The notes under the pieces are model-generated. The model did not search any database. It worked only from the letters and a program-made list of their open reading frames with translations, and had not been told where the DNA came from. Below are positions 8,714-17,995 of a DNA stretch of 64,000 nt, one piece after another. The position numbers and the translations under genes were made by a program. Source of the stretch: Flavobacterium sp. Root420. GTDB lineage: Bacteria > Bacteroidota > Bacteroidia > Flavobacteriales > Flavobacteriaceae. The first letter of the stretch is position 1. The number at the start of each line of letters is the position of its first letter. Where the stretch lies: positions 682,394 to 746,393 of the forward strand of contig NZ_LMEF01000001.1 in assembly GCF_001427905.1 (NCBI RefSeq), read 5' to 3'.

Positions 8714-9202
8714 TTATTTTGATTTATCTGTACACTCAACAGTTGTAAATTTATATTTCACATTTTCGAAATCTATTGGTTTATCTTTTACCAAATAAGT
8801 AACTCCCATTGTCGTTTGCATGGTTCCGTTTCCTAAGATAAGCTGGCTATTTCGTTTTAAAAGTGCCATCGGATTTTTGAATTTTGTATTTTTATTTTTA
8901 GTATCTACAAATGTATAGTCAACAAACAGAGTATCCCCTTTAAACTCTCCTGCTACTTCACCAATTCTTTCCGGTGCATTGGCAACTTTCATCACCATAT
9001 CTCCGGATATCTTTCCATTTTTTAATGTATTAACTCTTAAATCAATCGTATCTTTTTCATATACCGCCTTATAACACTGAGAACTTACAACCTTTTCACC
9101 TTCGGCTTTGGCAGCTTCAATTTCTTTTTGTTTTTCATCATTTTTACAGCTTTGAAATCCAATACAAGTGATTATCAGGCATAATGCGATTATTTTTTTC
9201 AT
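8714..9202 (-). CDS. Hypothetical lipoprotein
   Basis: A 162-residue lipoprotein; the signal peptide ends at the lipobox IGFQSC (MKKIIALCLIITCIGFQSC). A charged helix (NDEKQKEIEAAKAEGEK) follows, then a compact all-beta domain of about 120 residues with YEKDTIDLRVN, GKISGDMVMKVA and GEFKGDTLFVDYTF. The beta part is reminiscent of small envelope beta-barrel lipoproteins (NlpE-like), but I do not recognise a specific family. No operon partner is visible: the neighbour to its right on the same strand ends with its own terminator at 9246. Confidence 0.8.
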   Translation of the reverse strand: MKKIIALCLIITCIGFQSCKNDEKQKEIEAAKAEGEKVVSSQCYKAVYEKDTIDLRVNTLKNGKISGDMVMKVANAPERIGEVAGEFKGDTLFVDYTFVDTKNKNTKFKNPMALLKRNSQLILGNGTMQTTMGVTYLVKDKPIDFENVKYKFTTVECTDKSK

Positions 9203-9245
9203 AGTTTAATTTTTTAAGTTCATTCTTATCCTATAAAAATAAATA

Positions 9246-9276
9246 AAAAAGAAGCCAAAAAAAAGGCTTCTTAATT
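9246..9276 (-). terminator. Terminator of the type IX secretion operon
   Basis: GAAGCC / GGCTTC stem around an A8 (T8 on the minus strand) loop, followed on the minus strand by TTTTTTATTT. It lies 30 bp after the stop of the OmpA-family gene. Confidence 0.8.
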
Positions 9277-9305
9277 AAAAATGTATTTTTTTGATCAAAT
9301 GAATT

Positions 9306-11444
9306 TTATAACTTCTTAATTACAAATTCACTTCGTCTGTTTAATTCGTGATCTTCTTCTGAACAGGCATCATCTGTTTTACATTTGATAATTGGCACAG
9401 ATTCTCCATAACCTTTAGCCGAAACTCTGCTGGCATTGATACCGGACTGAATGATAAATTCTCTGGTTGAATTGGCTCTTTTTTGAGATAGTTCTTCATT
9501 GAATTTGGCATTTCCACGAGAATCTGTATGGGAACCAATTTCTATCACCATTCCAGGATATTTATTCATCAAAGCGACAACCCTGCCTAAGACAACTTTG
9601 GATTCCTTACGGATGTACCACATATTATAATCAAAATAAATCGGATCTGTTTTAATGATTAATCGGTCTTTATCTTTTACGACATCTTTTTCTTGTGCCA
9701 TAATTTGATTTTCTTTTTCTTTTTTCTTCGCTTCTCCGGCTGCAATTTCATCGGCCTTAGCTTTTTTTGTTGCTTCATTTAAAGCGATAAGAGCCAGAGC
9801 TTCCTTGTCCCTTTTCTCTTTTTCCAGACGAATTTCCTCTTTTCGTTTATCCTCTGCATTCTTCTGTTCTTCCAATTTAATGGCTTCTAAAGATTTTAGT
9901 GCCAATGAGCCGTCGTTGGTTATATTTCTGGTTTTTCCAATTTCCAAGATTCTTGACTCGTTGGTATATTTTTCTTTAAAAGCAACAATTGTATAAGAGC
10001 TCTCACAGGCAACAGTAAAACTAAATTTCCCATCTACAGAAGTCGTAACTGTATTTAAAGTCTTTTTAGCAGAATCCTGTAACATTACAGTCGCATTTTC
10101 AAGTACTAATTTAGTATCAACATCGGTAATTGTTCCGGCAATAAATTGTTTACAATCTTCGACAATTAAATCTTTAATTTCCTTGAATTGATAGATATCA
10201 TCGCTTCCTTTTCCGCCATCTCTGTTGGATGCAAAATATCCTTCTTTAGTATCTGAATCAATATTAAAAGAGAAATCATCCAAATTAGAGTTTAATGGCA
10301 AACCAATATTTACAGGTTCTGAATATTCATTTCCGTTAATATCCGAAACAAAAACATCCAAAGATCCGTAACCTAAATGTCCATCAGAAGAAAAATAAAG
10401 TTTATTATCATTTGAAACAAAAGGAAATTGTTCTCTTTTATCTGTATTGACAAGCGGCCCCAGATTTTTTGGTGTATCAAATGCTCCCTTATTGACATTT
10501 ACTGAATAAATATCAAAAGAACCAAGACTTCCCGGCATATCAGAAGCAAAATACAACACTTTTTCATCAGCGCTAAGAGCAGGATGTTCTACAGAATAAT
10601 TTGGACTGTTGAACGGAAGTGCTGTAATATTAGTCCATTTTCCATCTACTAATTCAGCTTTAAAAATCTGAAGATTTGAAATTTTATCGTCGTTTTTCTT
10701 TTTAGTTCCGTTTTTAGAATTATTACGAGTAAAATACATTGTTTTACCGTCTTTAGTAAAAACAGCATTTGCTTCGTGCATTCCGGTTTTTAATTCGTCA
10801 GCAAAATAACTTACATTCGATTCAGTGGCATTAATTTCATTTAGAGGAACGGTAACCAAATTCAAATACGTTGCATTATCCCATTTAAATTTTTTATCTA
10901 ACAATCCCGGTTTTAACTTTACTCCGGCAAAAACTAAATTACCTTTATATTTTACAGCTCCAAATTCAGAATTAGGCGTATTGATTGCGAGATTTTTAAT
11001 ATCAAATCGGTTTCCAATTGCAGAAACATTTTCTAGTTCGTGAAGCTCATTTTTAAAATAAACAGAATCCTTGCTAGTTGTTGATAAAGCATAATATTGT
11101 TTTAAAACTTCATTTGCATCTGCATACGTATTGCTCGCTTTTAATGTTTGAGCATATCTGAAATAATATTCCCGATCTAAATCTTTTCCATACTTTTGAA
11201 ATAAAAGTCTGTAATAACGTTGCGCTTTTATCAAGTTATTTGTGTAGTAATAAGAATCGGCTAAGTTTTTAATTACTTCCTGAGAAGGTTTTTCCTCAGC
11301 TAACTTTTCATATAAAATAATAGCTTCGCTATAAAATGTCTTATCAAAAAATCTTTTGGCTCTGACCAAATCTTTATCCTGGGCGTTTATAAACTGTATT
11401 GAAAATACGAATATAATAACTAGTAGTTTTTTCATATTTTTCAT
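9306..11444 (-). CDS. PorE-like OmpA-family protein (TPR, PD40 repeats, carboxypeptidase-like domain, OmpA)
   Basis: A 712-residue periplasmic/outer-membrane protein. Order of domains: Sec signal (MKKLLVIIFVFSIQFINAQ), N-terminal TPR-like helices (to about residue 130), a beta-propeller of WD40-like PD40 repeats (ALSADEKVLYFASDMPGSLG..., FPFVSNDNKLYFSSDGHLG..., FASNRDGGKGSDDIYQ), a CarboxypepD_reg-like beta domain (GTITDVDTKLVLENATVML), a charged Lys/Glu helix and a C-terminal OmpA peptidoglycan-binding domain (IEIGSHTDSRGNAKFNEELSQKRA). This is the arrangement of PorE-type type IX secretion proteins. I start at ATG 11444, not 11471, because the longer start lies inside the upstream gene and would spoil the signal peptide; 11435 is also possible. 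It is last in a three-gene operon. Confidence 0.9.
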   Translation of the reverse strand: MKNMKKLLVIIFVFSIQFINAQDKDLVRAKRFFDKTFYSEAIILYEKLAEEKPSQEVIKNLADSYYYTNNLIKAQRYYRLLFQKYGKDLDREYYFRYAQTLKASNTYADANEVLKQYYALSTTSKDSVYFKNELHELENVSAIGNRFDIKNLAINTPNSEFGAVKYKGNLVFAGVKLKPGLLDKKFKWDNATYLNLVTVPLNEINATESNVSYFADELKTGMHEANAVFTKDGKTMYFTRNNSKNGTKKKNDDKISNLQIFKAELVDGKWTNITALPFNSPNYSVEHPALSADEKVLYFASDMPGSLGSFDIYSVNVNKGAFDTPKNLGPLVNTDKREQFPFVSNDNKLYFSSDGHLGYGSLDVFVSDINGNEYSEPVNIGLPLNSNLDDFSFNIDSDTKEGYFASNRDGGKGSDDIYQFKEIKDLIVEDCKQFIAGTITDVDTKLVLENATVMLQDSAKKTLNTVTTSVDGKFSFTVACESSYTIVAFKEKYTNESRILEIGKTRNITNDGSLALKSLEAIKLEEQKNAEDKRKEEIRLEKEKRDKEALALIALNEATKKAKADEIAAGEAKKKEKENQIMAQEKDVVKDKDRLIIKTDPIYFDYNMWYIRKESKVVLGRVVALMNKYPGMVIEIGSHTDSRGNAKFNEELSQKRANSTREFIIQSGINASRVSAKGYGESVPIIKCKTDDACSEEDHELNRRSEFVIKKL

Positions 11445-11445
11445 T

Positions 11446-12381
11446 TTAAAAGAATCTAGGTGATTTATCATATCCTTTTCCTAGTAAATCTAAATCAAAC
11501 AGCAACATAATTTCATGCGTCCCTGAATTGAACTGTCCTAAATTTGAAAGCGTATAATCGTAGGCATAACCAATTCTCAAAGAAGGTGTAACATTAATAT
11601 TTGCCAAAGCACTAAAGGAATCATTTATCCTGTAAGCCGCACCAAGTTCAAACTTCTCATTATACAAAACATTTGCAGTAATATCTACAGCAACTGGCGC
11701 ACCTTTTACAAATTTTGCCATTGATGCAGGTTTGATTTTCCACATATCGTTTAACTGAAAAACATATCCACCTGTTAAATAAGTATGAATTTCTTCGGAG
11801 CCATAAGCGTTTAAACCTGATTTTTCTTCGATTTGTTTTGACTTCAATAAATTTGGAGCAGACAATCCTATATAAAAATTATCTCTAAAATAATATGCCC
11901 CTATTCCAATATTTGGTTTGGTTACGTTGATATCTTCTGCGAAAGCGGCATCAGTAGCTGCATTTCCGCTTTGTAAAAGAAAGCCATTAAAATTGCTTTG
12001 TAATGCGGAGAATCCAGCTTTAAGGCCAAGTGAAAGTTTATTTTTTCCACCTAAATTAAGGACATAAGCAAAATCAGCATAAGCATTGGTTTCTTTTTTG
12101 GCTCCGTCTCCAATATCATCAGATACTAAAGATAAACCCACTTCGATTTTATCACTTAAGGCAGTGTGCCCGAAAAATGTAAACGTTTTTGGTGCTCCAA
12201 CGGCGCCTACCCATTGCGTTCTGTATAAGCCTCCAAAATTCATCATCAAAGGAGTTCCTGTTGCATAAGCGGGATTGATCACACTCATATTATACATATA
12301 ATGGGTGTATTCAGGATCTTGCTGTGCCGAGGCTGTGGTCATATAAAAGAGAAAGCTTATAAAGAGTATTATTTTTTTCAT
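11446..12381 (-). CDS. PorP/SprF family type IX secretion membrane protein
   Basis: A 311-residue outer-membrane beta-barrel protein with a signal peptide (MKKIILFISFLFYMTTASAQ). The mature start QDPEYTHYMYNMSVINPAYA is the hallmark of the PorP/SprF family (TIGR03519). The barrel closes with a strand of the form HEIMLLFDLDLLGKGYDKSPRFF. In gliding Bacteroidota, SprF-like proteins are needed for secretion or surface attachment of partner proteins with type-B C-terminal domains, and the gene directly upstream (12414-15041) encodes such a protein. Its stop lies 1 nt from the start of the PorE-like gene, so the genes are co-transcribed and probably translationally coupled. Confidence 0.94.
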   Translation of the reverse strand: MKKIILFISFLFYMTTASAQQDPEYTHYMYNMSVINPAYATGTPLMMNFGGLYRTQWVGAVGAPKTFTFFGHTALSDKIEVGLSLVSDDIGDGAKKETNAYADFAYVLNLGGKNKLSLGLKAGFSALQSNFNGFLLQSGNAATDAAFAEDINVTKPNIGIGAYYFRDNFYIGLSAPNLLKSKQIEEKSGLNAYGSEEIHTYLTGGYVFQLNDMWKIKPASMAKFVKGAPVAVDITANVLYNEKFELGAAYRINDSFSALANINVTPSLRIGYAYDYTLSNLGQFNSGTHEIMLLFDLDLLGKGYDKSPRFF

Positions 12382-12413
12382 TTGAAAATTATATTAAATA
12401 ATGTAAAACGGAA

Positions 12414-15041
12414 TTATCGATTTAAATAAAGACGTCCCTGTTTAGGAGGCGTGTTGCCTTTATTAAAATGGATAACATAAAAATAAACTCCATTTGGTGC
12501 AGTGCCATGGTTAAGCCCCTGTGTTTCATAATTTATTCCGTCCCAACCTGGTTTGTCTTTTCCTCCTCTGTACATTCCGTTCCCATATCGATTGAAGATT
12601 TCGATTTGGTAATCAGGAAATAAAAAGTCAATATTCGTAATAACAAATACATCATTCACACCATCACCATTAGGAGAAAATCCATCAGGGATAAAGAAAT
12701 CCGGTGGTACAACATCACAATCCGTTAATGAAACAATAACTTCTGTATAATCATAAGAAAGACAATTTTCTGTTGAGAAATCGAAGGCATAATACTTTTT
12801 TTTATCAACTAAGGCAGTTGTTGGCGGAAATAGATATCCATTTTTTGGAGCATCATACCAAACAACTGACGAAGGCACATTTGTATTATTTGATAAATCT
12901 GCAATTGTTGGCGCATCTAATCCGCAAAATTTTTCTCCATCCGGATTTAGTTCCGGAGCCGGAGTATCTTTTAGTGTAACCGTAATCATTGTTGCCGATG
13001 ACGTACAATTTAAAGTTGTTTCTGTTACATAATAACTTTCCTCTTTTAAAAGATAAGTATTGGCGAGAGGAGTTGTTAAAGCTGGTGAATTATACCATTT
13101 ATATTGCGTTCCTTTCGGCTCTAAAGTAGCGATCGTAGCTAAATCTGACTTACAAAAAGACTGATTACCTGCAGTTGGTGCAACGGGAATAGGATTTAAT
13201 GAAAAAGGATCTGCAACACCCGTTATATTTATACCACAGGTAGTTATATTATTTGCTAAATTAGTAACATTTATTGTCGTAGATCCCGTGTTTACAAGTA
13301 AACTAGCTGGAACTACAAAACTTGCACTACCATTTGTTGCAGTTAAAGTGACAGTCTGTACTGCTGCCAGATTACTTCCTGTTAGCACATAAGACAATAT
13401 AACATTAGTTAAACTGCCTAATCCTGAAACTGAAGCTGTAACGGGTGATCCAAAACAAACATCATTAATTTGGATTCTTAAAGTGGGTACATTAGGAAGT
13501 GGATTTATAAGAATTGTACCTTTTAAATCTGCACTGTTTGTACATTGTGAAATTACATGAGTAATATTAGTAATCTTAATTTCTCCTGTACCACTTTGCG
13601 AATTCAAAATCCCAGGTAATGCAAAACTTGCGCTTCCACTCACAAATGTAACTCTTGCTATTTGGGAAGATGCATTATTAGCACCTGAAATGTTATAGAG
13701 AATATCATAATCACCATCTATAATTCTTACAGCATCAGAAATATTAACTAAAGTATTGCTATTTTGACAAGTTATTATAGGGGCAATTTTTGCACCTGTT
13801 AAATCCGGTATTGGATATATTCTTAAAACATCTGATAAATTGTTGATGATATTTTTACAAGCCCTTTCACTATTTACAGAATATATATCATTAATACTTA
13901 CAGTGAAATTTCCAACCCCCTGAAAATAATCTGAATTTATTGGAAAAATAAGTACACCATTAGTAAAATTTGCCATTATCGTTTCTGATCCGCCATTTGG
14001 TCCGGAAACATTAAACGAGACATAATAACTACCATTAGGAATAGTTGTAGCACCTCGATTAATAGTTACAGAATACGTTGCTGTTGGAATTTCTGTTTCG
14101 CATATATCAGAATCCACTATAACTTTGGCACCTGTAAAATCAAGTTTTCGCTCCAGCCTGATCCTAATCATGGTTGATTCATCTGAACAAATTGGGTTTG
14201 CTGAAGCCACAGTATAAGTAAAGAAGTAATCCCCTGCTCCTAATCTGTTGAATATTTTTTGTATATCAATATTATGATCTCCAACAGTGGTTAATTCTCC
14301 GGTATTGCTATTATCTATCCACACACCACCTGCATCTTCTCCGGAAAGTGAATTAAACAAATCATAATCTGTATAAGCAGTTAAACCATCACTCCCACAT
14401 AATGATACTCTATTAGCTCTTCCTGACTCAGGTGCCCTGATAACAGTAACCTTTGCAGTTGACGACATGGCTGGACAAGTACCAATAGCAGACATCGTAT
14501 AAGTAAACTGAAAAGTTCCGCGCAAATTTTTTACGGCAAGATTGGGACCAATATTTTGATTTGTAGTATCGTTATGCCATTGTCCGTTATAATGCGGTGC
14601 TAAATATTCGCCATCAAAAGCAGAGAAAAGATTAAAAGTCTCAATAGCGCTACAAACAGAAACATTTGGAGATGAAACTCCTGAGTATCCTCCTATCGTT
14701 ACTTTAACCGTGGCTGAATTATCCGGACAAAGTCCAAAACCTTCAACAGTATAGGTATAATTAAAAGTCCCACTACGACGAATAAGATGTGCATTTAAAA
14801 TTCCCGTTGTTGCATCTAGCCCTCCAGAACCATTATCATCAGTCCATTCACCTCCGGTAAGAGGCAAACCATTTAAAAAAGAAAATAAATCTATTGTTTG
14901 GTTGCTCACATCAGCAACATTACAAATTGGAGGAACTTCTCCATCATCACCAGCACATTGTGCAAAAGTTGTCGAAGGAAAAAATGAAAGAAAAACGAAA
15001 AACAAAATTACTCGTAAGAAATTAGCGTATTTTTCAACCAT
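12414..15041 (-). CDS. Secreted adhesin-like protein with gliding motility-associated (type B) C-terminal domain
   Basis: An 875-residue secreted protein with a signal peptide (MVEKYANFLRVILFFVFLSF... ending TTFAQ). Residues from about 30 to 310 hold three related segments of 80-95 residues, each of the type NQTIDLFSFLNG...GEWTD...SGTFNYTYTVEG.CPDNSATVKVTI. The middle holds further Ig-like/beta segments. The last 95 residues are the gliding motility-associated C-terminal domain (FIPDGFSPNGDGVNDVFVI ... IEIFNRYGNGMY ... GWDG...PNGVYFYVI), a type-B type IX sorting signal. The protein is therefore exported by the type IX system and probably cell-surface or released. The PorP/SprF-like and PorE-like genes follow; the gap to the first is 32 bp. 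Confidence 0.94.
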   Translation of the reverse strand: MVEKYANFLRVILFFVFLSFFPSTTFAQCAGDDGEVPPICNVADVSNQTIDLFSFLNGLPLTGGEWTDDNGSGGLDATTGILNAHLIRRSGTFNYTYTVEGFGLCPDNSATVKVTIGGYSGVSSPNVSVCSAIETFNLFSAFDGEYLAPHYNGQWHNDTTNQNIGPNLAVKNLRGTFQFTYTMSAIGTCPAMSSTAKVTVIRAPESGRANRVSLCGSDGLTAYTDYDLFNSLSGEDAGGVWIDNSNTGELTTVGDHNIDIQKIFNRLGAGDYFFTYTVASANPICSDESTMIRIRLERKLDFTGAKVIVDSDICETEIPTATYSVTINRGATTIPNGSYYVSFNVSGPNGGSETIMANFTNGVLIFPINSDYFQGVGNFTVSINDIYSVNSERACKNIINNLSDVLRIYPIPDLTGAKIAPIITCQNSNTLVNISDAVRIIDGDYDILYNISGANNASSQIARVTFVSGSASFALPGILNSQSGTGEIKITNITHVISQCTNSADLKGTILINPLPNVPTLRIQINDVCFGSPVTASVSGLGSLTNVILSYVLTGSNLAAVQTVTLTATNGSASFVVPASLLVNTGSTTINVTNLANNITTCGINITGVADPFSLNPIPVAPTAGNQSFCKSDLATIATLEPKGTQYKWYNSPALTTPLANTYLLKEESYYVTETTLNCTSSATMITVTLKDTPAPELNPDGEKFCGLDAPTIADLSNNTNVPSSVVWYDAPKNGYLFPPTTALVDKKKYYAFDFSTENCLSYDYTEVIVSLTDCDVVPPDFFIPDGFSPNGDGVNDVFVITNIDFLFPDYQIEIFNRYGNGMYRGGKDKPGWDGINYETQGLNHGTAPNGVYFYVIHFNKGNTPPKQGRLYLNR

Positions 15042-15201
15042 AACTATTAATTTGTAGGCAAACTTAATAAATATTTAACGCTGGTTAGGTACTATTTTTT
15101 TAAAAGAACAATATTTTAGTAAAATTTAAACAAAATCTAAAAATATTATTGATAATCACGATTTTAATATAAAAAACTACACTTTTTTCAAATGTAATTT
15201 C

Positions 15202-16527
15202 TTACAATTCATCTTCCAGTTTAAACCTGAATTTTAAAATCAAACTATTACGTTCAACCTCCAAAGTAATCCAAATATCTTCTTCCGATTTTAATAGCAT
15301 GTTTATTTGCTGCAATGAATATTTGTATGGTGTCGTCTGATTAATACTAACAATAATATCTCCTGCTTTTAAACCACATTTCTCGGCTGCAGAATGCTTA
15401 CGGATGTTTACGATTTCATAAACAGGTTTTAATGAAAACTTATATCTGAAATCATTATTTTTATTATCATTAAAACCTGTTTCACTTGGTGAAGTAACCA
15501 CTCGAACAGTTTCTAAACGAACGGTTTCCTGAACCCATTGCAGACCATTATGTTGTACAGTGATACCACTTTTGTTATAGGTAAAAGGTTCTGAAAATTT
15601 ACTGTTTTTTTTAAGAAACATCTTTTTATCTGCATAATCTAAAATAACAGTAAATCGTTTTAAAACTTCACCACCGACTGAACCAATACGTCCCGGAACC
15701 ATTCTGACATTTCTAATAGAGGTTGAATCTGGAAAAGCAACTATTGGATTTTTAAAATCAAATTCATCAACAGAAAACTTCTTAATCTTAGCCCGATGAC
15801 CTTCTACATCACCACTAAATCCTTTTCCTAAAAAATCAGGAAAATTCTTTTTAGGCAATTTAATTTTATTGTTGTCAAAAATCCAGAACGCATCACTATT
15901 ACCAATATCAATTAATAATTTAGCAGCAATATTAACACTGTCAACAACAGCATTTGCAATAATATAAGGCTTCGCTCTTTCGATAGTGATAGGAATTGTC
16001 TTAAATTTTTTGTCTATCCTCTTTTGATTTTTTTCGTTGTTGGTATGTATAATTACCTTTTTCTTCTGATAATTAATTTCAACTAAATTATTTTTAAAAA
16101 ATTGATATCCAATAATACCATTTACAGGAATTCCGATATGAGAAGACAAGTTAAAATTTTGATCTAAAATAATATACAACAAATGATTATGAGATCTTAA
16201 TCCATGAGTTTCCAATATATTATTGGTTGATTTTAGCCCCTCAATTTCTTCTTCACTTCCTAATCCTCTTAACTTTATCTTCTCTACATTTTTAAAGCTA
16301 ACTTCTTTTTTCTCTTCCATACTAAACAAGATGGTTTCCTCGACTCCTGAATCTAACAAGAAATTCAATTCGATTCCATTGACTTTTATCGGAATAAAAA
16401 CAAGATTATTAATGAGTTTAAAAGGTATAACTACCTTAGTTCTGTGATCTTCGATTGAGAAATCTTCCTGAGCCAAAAGCAAAAAAGGTGTGAAAAGCCC
16501 AAAAAACAACATAAAATATTTTTTCAT
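15202..16527 (-). CDS. Retropepsin-like aspartyl protease with C-terminal PDZ domain
   Basis: A 441-residue protein with a signal peptide (MKKYFMLFFGLFTPFLLLAQ). The first aspartyl-protease half contains FLLDSGVEETILF with Asp59 in a DSG triad. A second half begins KLLIDIGNSDAFWIF, where the usual DTG/DSG is DIG, followed by the glycine-rich flap-like GRIGSVGGEVLKRF. Residues from about 370 are a PDZ domain (VNIRKHSAAEKCGLKAGDIIVSIN). This architecture matches the 'aspartyl protease family protein' with PDZ common in Bacteroidota. It is likely periplasmic. A monocistronic unit; the leader (16528-16649) is shared with the divergent aminotransferase gene. Confidence 0.88.
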   Translation of the reverse strand: MKKYFMLFFGLFTPFLLLAQEDFSIEDHRTKVVIPFKLINNLVFIPIKVNGIELNFLLDSGVEETILFSMEEKKEVSFKNVEKIKLRGLGSEEEIEGLKSTNNILETHGLRSHNHLLYIILDQNFNLSSHIGIPVNGIIGYQFFKNNLVEINYQKKKVIIHTNNEKNQKRIDKKFKTIPITIERAKPYIIANAVVDSVNIAAKLLIDIGNSDAFWIFDNNKIKLPKKNFPDFLGKGFSGDVEGHRAKIKKFSVDEFDFKNPIVAFPDSTSIRNVRMVPGRIGSVGGEVLKRFTVILDYADKKMFLKKNSKFSEPFTYNKSGITVQHNGLQWVQETVRLETVRVVTSPSETGFNDNKNNDFRYKFSLKPVYEIVNIRKHSAAEKCGLKAGDIIVSINQTTPYKYSLQQINMLLKSEEDIWITLEVERNSLILKFRFKLEDEL

Positions 16528-16568
16528 TGATAATATTTTAGGATAAAATTAATAAAAATATTGATAAT

Positions 16569-16586
16569 TGTTACATTTTCGTAACA
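16569..16586. promoter_or_regulatory. Possible operator palindrome in a divergent promoter region
   Basis: TGTTAC-N6-GTAACA is a perfect 6-bp inverted repeat between two divergent genes, next to the AT-rich sequence TATAATGTTTAC. It has the size of a dimeric-regulator site. No regulator gene is adjacent, so this is only a candidate. Confidence 0.3.
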
Positions 16587-16649
16587 CCCTATAATGTTTA
16601 CGTTAAATTGGAAAAAAAAATGCAAATTTGCACTTCAATAATTAAGCTC

Positions 16650-17846
16650 ATGCCAACAATTTCACACAAAGGCAGAAACATGCCCGAATCACCGATACGC
16701 AAACTAGCTCCTTATGCAGACATTGCAAAACAAAAAGGACATAAAGTGTATCACTTAAACATTGGTCAACCGGATATAAAAACACCCGAAGTGGCCATCG
16801 AGGCGGTAAAAAATATTGATTTAACTATTATAGAATACAGTCCGTCTGCCGGATATGAAAGTTATAGAAAAAAATTAGCAAAATTTTACCAACGTCAAAA
16901 CGTAAATGTTAACTCAGAAGACATCATTATAACTACTGGTGGCTCTGAAGCCTTATTATTTGCACTGGCCACTATTACAGACCCAGGAGATGAAATCATT
17001 ATTCCTGAGCCTTTTTATGCTAATTATCACGCGTTTGCATCATCAACAAGTGCAACCGTTGTCCCTGTAATTTCGACTATCGAAAGCGCTTTTGCTTTGC
17101 CTAGCATTGAGATGGTTGAAAAATTGATTACACCAAAAACGAAAGCCATTTTAATCTGTAATCCCGGAAACCCAACAGGTTATTTATACTCTGAAGCCGA
17201 AATTAAACAACTAGCAGGTTTAATCAAAAAACACGATTTGTATTTAATTGCAGATGAAGTGTATCGCGAATTTTTATATGATGGTGATGATGTTCATTTT
17301 TCTGTAATGAATCTGGAAGATGTACAGCAAAATGTAATTATGGTAGATTCTGTTTCAAAACGTTACAGTATGTGTGGCGCAAGAATTGGCTGTCTGGTTA
17401 CTAAAAATAAAGATGTTTTGGCAACTGTAATGAAATTTGCCCAGGCACGTTTGAGTCCGCCGACCATCGAACAAATTGCTTGTGAAGCTGCCATAGACAC
17501 GCCTCAAAGCTATTTTGACGAAGTAATTTCTGAATATAAAAGTCGTCGTGATACTTTAATCACCGAACTTAATAAAATTGAAGGTGTAATTGTAACGAAG
17601 CCAAAAGGTGCTTTTTATTGCATCGCTCAATTACCAATCGAGAATTCTGAAGACTTTGCACAATGGCTTTTAGAAAGTTACGATCTTAATGGCGAAACTG
17701 TAATGGTTGCTCCTGCTGCCGGTTTTTATTCGACTCCCGGAATGGGACTAAATCAGGTAAGAATTGCTTACGTATTAAACAAAAAAGATTTGATTAAAGC
17801 TGTAAACGTTTTAAAAGAAGCACTTTTAGTTTACAATAAAAGATAA
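16650..17846 (+). CDS. Pyridoxal-phosphate-dependent aminotransferase (class I, aspartate aminotransferase-like)
   Basis: A 398-residue fold-type I PLP enzyme. Motifs: YHLNIGQPDIKTP near the start, YSPSAGYESYRKKLA, TTGGSEALLFAL, CNPGNPTGYLYS, LIADEVYREF and the PLP-binding Lys in DSVSKRYSMCGARIG. The C-terminal RIAYVLNKKDL holds the conserved substrate-carboxylate Arg region. The family includes aspartate and aromatic aminotransferases; the substrate cannot be fixed from sequence. I start at ATG 16650; the extension to a TTG at 16608 lacks family similarity. Single-gene unit with its own terminator. Confidence 0.93.
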   Translation: MPTISHKGRNMPESPIRKLAPYADIAKQKGHKVYHLNIGQPDIKTPEVAIEAVKNIDLTIIEYSPSAGYESYRKKLAKFYQRQNVNVNSEDIIITTGGSEALLFALATITDPGDEIIIPEPFYANYHAFASSTSATVVPVISTIESAFALPSIEMVEKLITPKTKAILICNPGNPTGYLYSEAEIKQLAGLIKKHDLYLIADEVYREFLYDGDDVHFSVMNLEDVQQNVIMVDSVSKRYSMCGARIGCLVTKNKDVLATVMKFAQARLSPPTIEQIACEAAIDTPQSYFDEVISEYKSRRDTLITELNKIEGVIVTKPKGAFYCIAQLPIENSEDFAQWLLESYDLNGETVMVAPAAGFYSTPGMGLNQVRIAYVLNKKDLIKAVNVLKEALLVYNKR

Positions 17847-17866
17847 AATCAAAAAATACTTACTCT

Positions 17867-17905
17867 AAAATCTGTTTTAACTTAATGTTAAAACAGATTT
17901 TTTTT
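17867..17905 (+). terminator. Terminator of the aminotransferase gene
   Basis: Perfect arms AAAATCTGTTTTAAC and GTTAAAACAGATTTT around a 5-nt loop, followed by further T residues. Confidence 0.9.
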
Positions 17906-17995
17906 GCATTGTATTTTCCTGAAAATAAACCTATAAAGAAGCTTTTATGCAATTAGTTCTTAGTAAATTAGCTATAGATTTATAGGCTTTTTACA

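Noticed and set aside
16608..16649. TTG-started extension of the aminotransferase
   Set aside because: Weak codon, no family similarity in the extra 14 residues, and it lies close to the promoter region.
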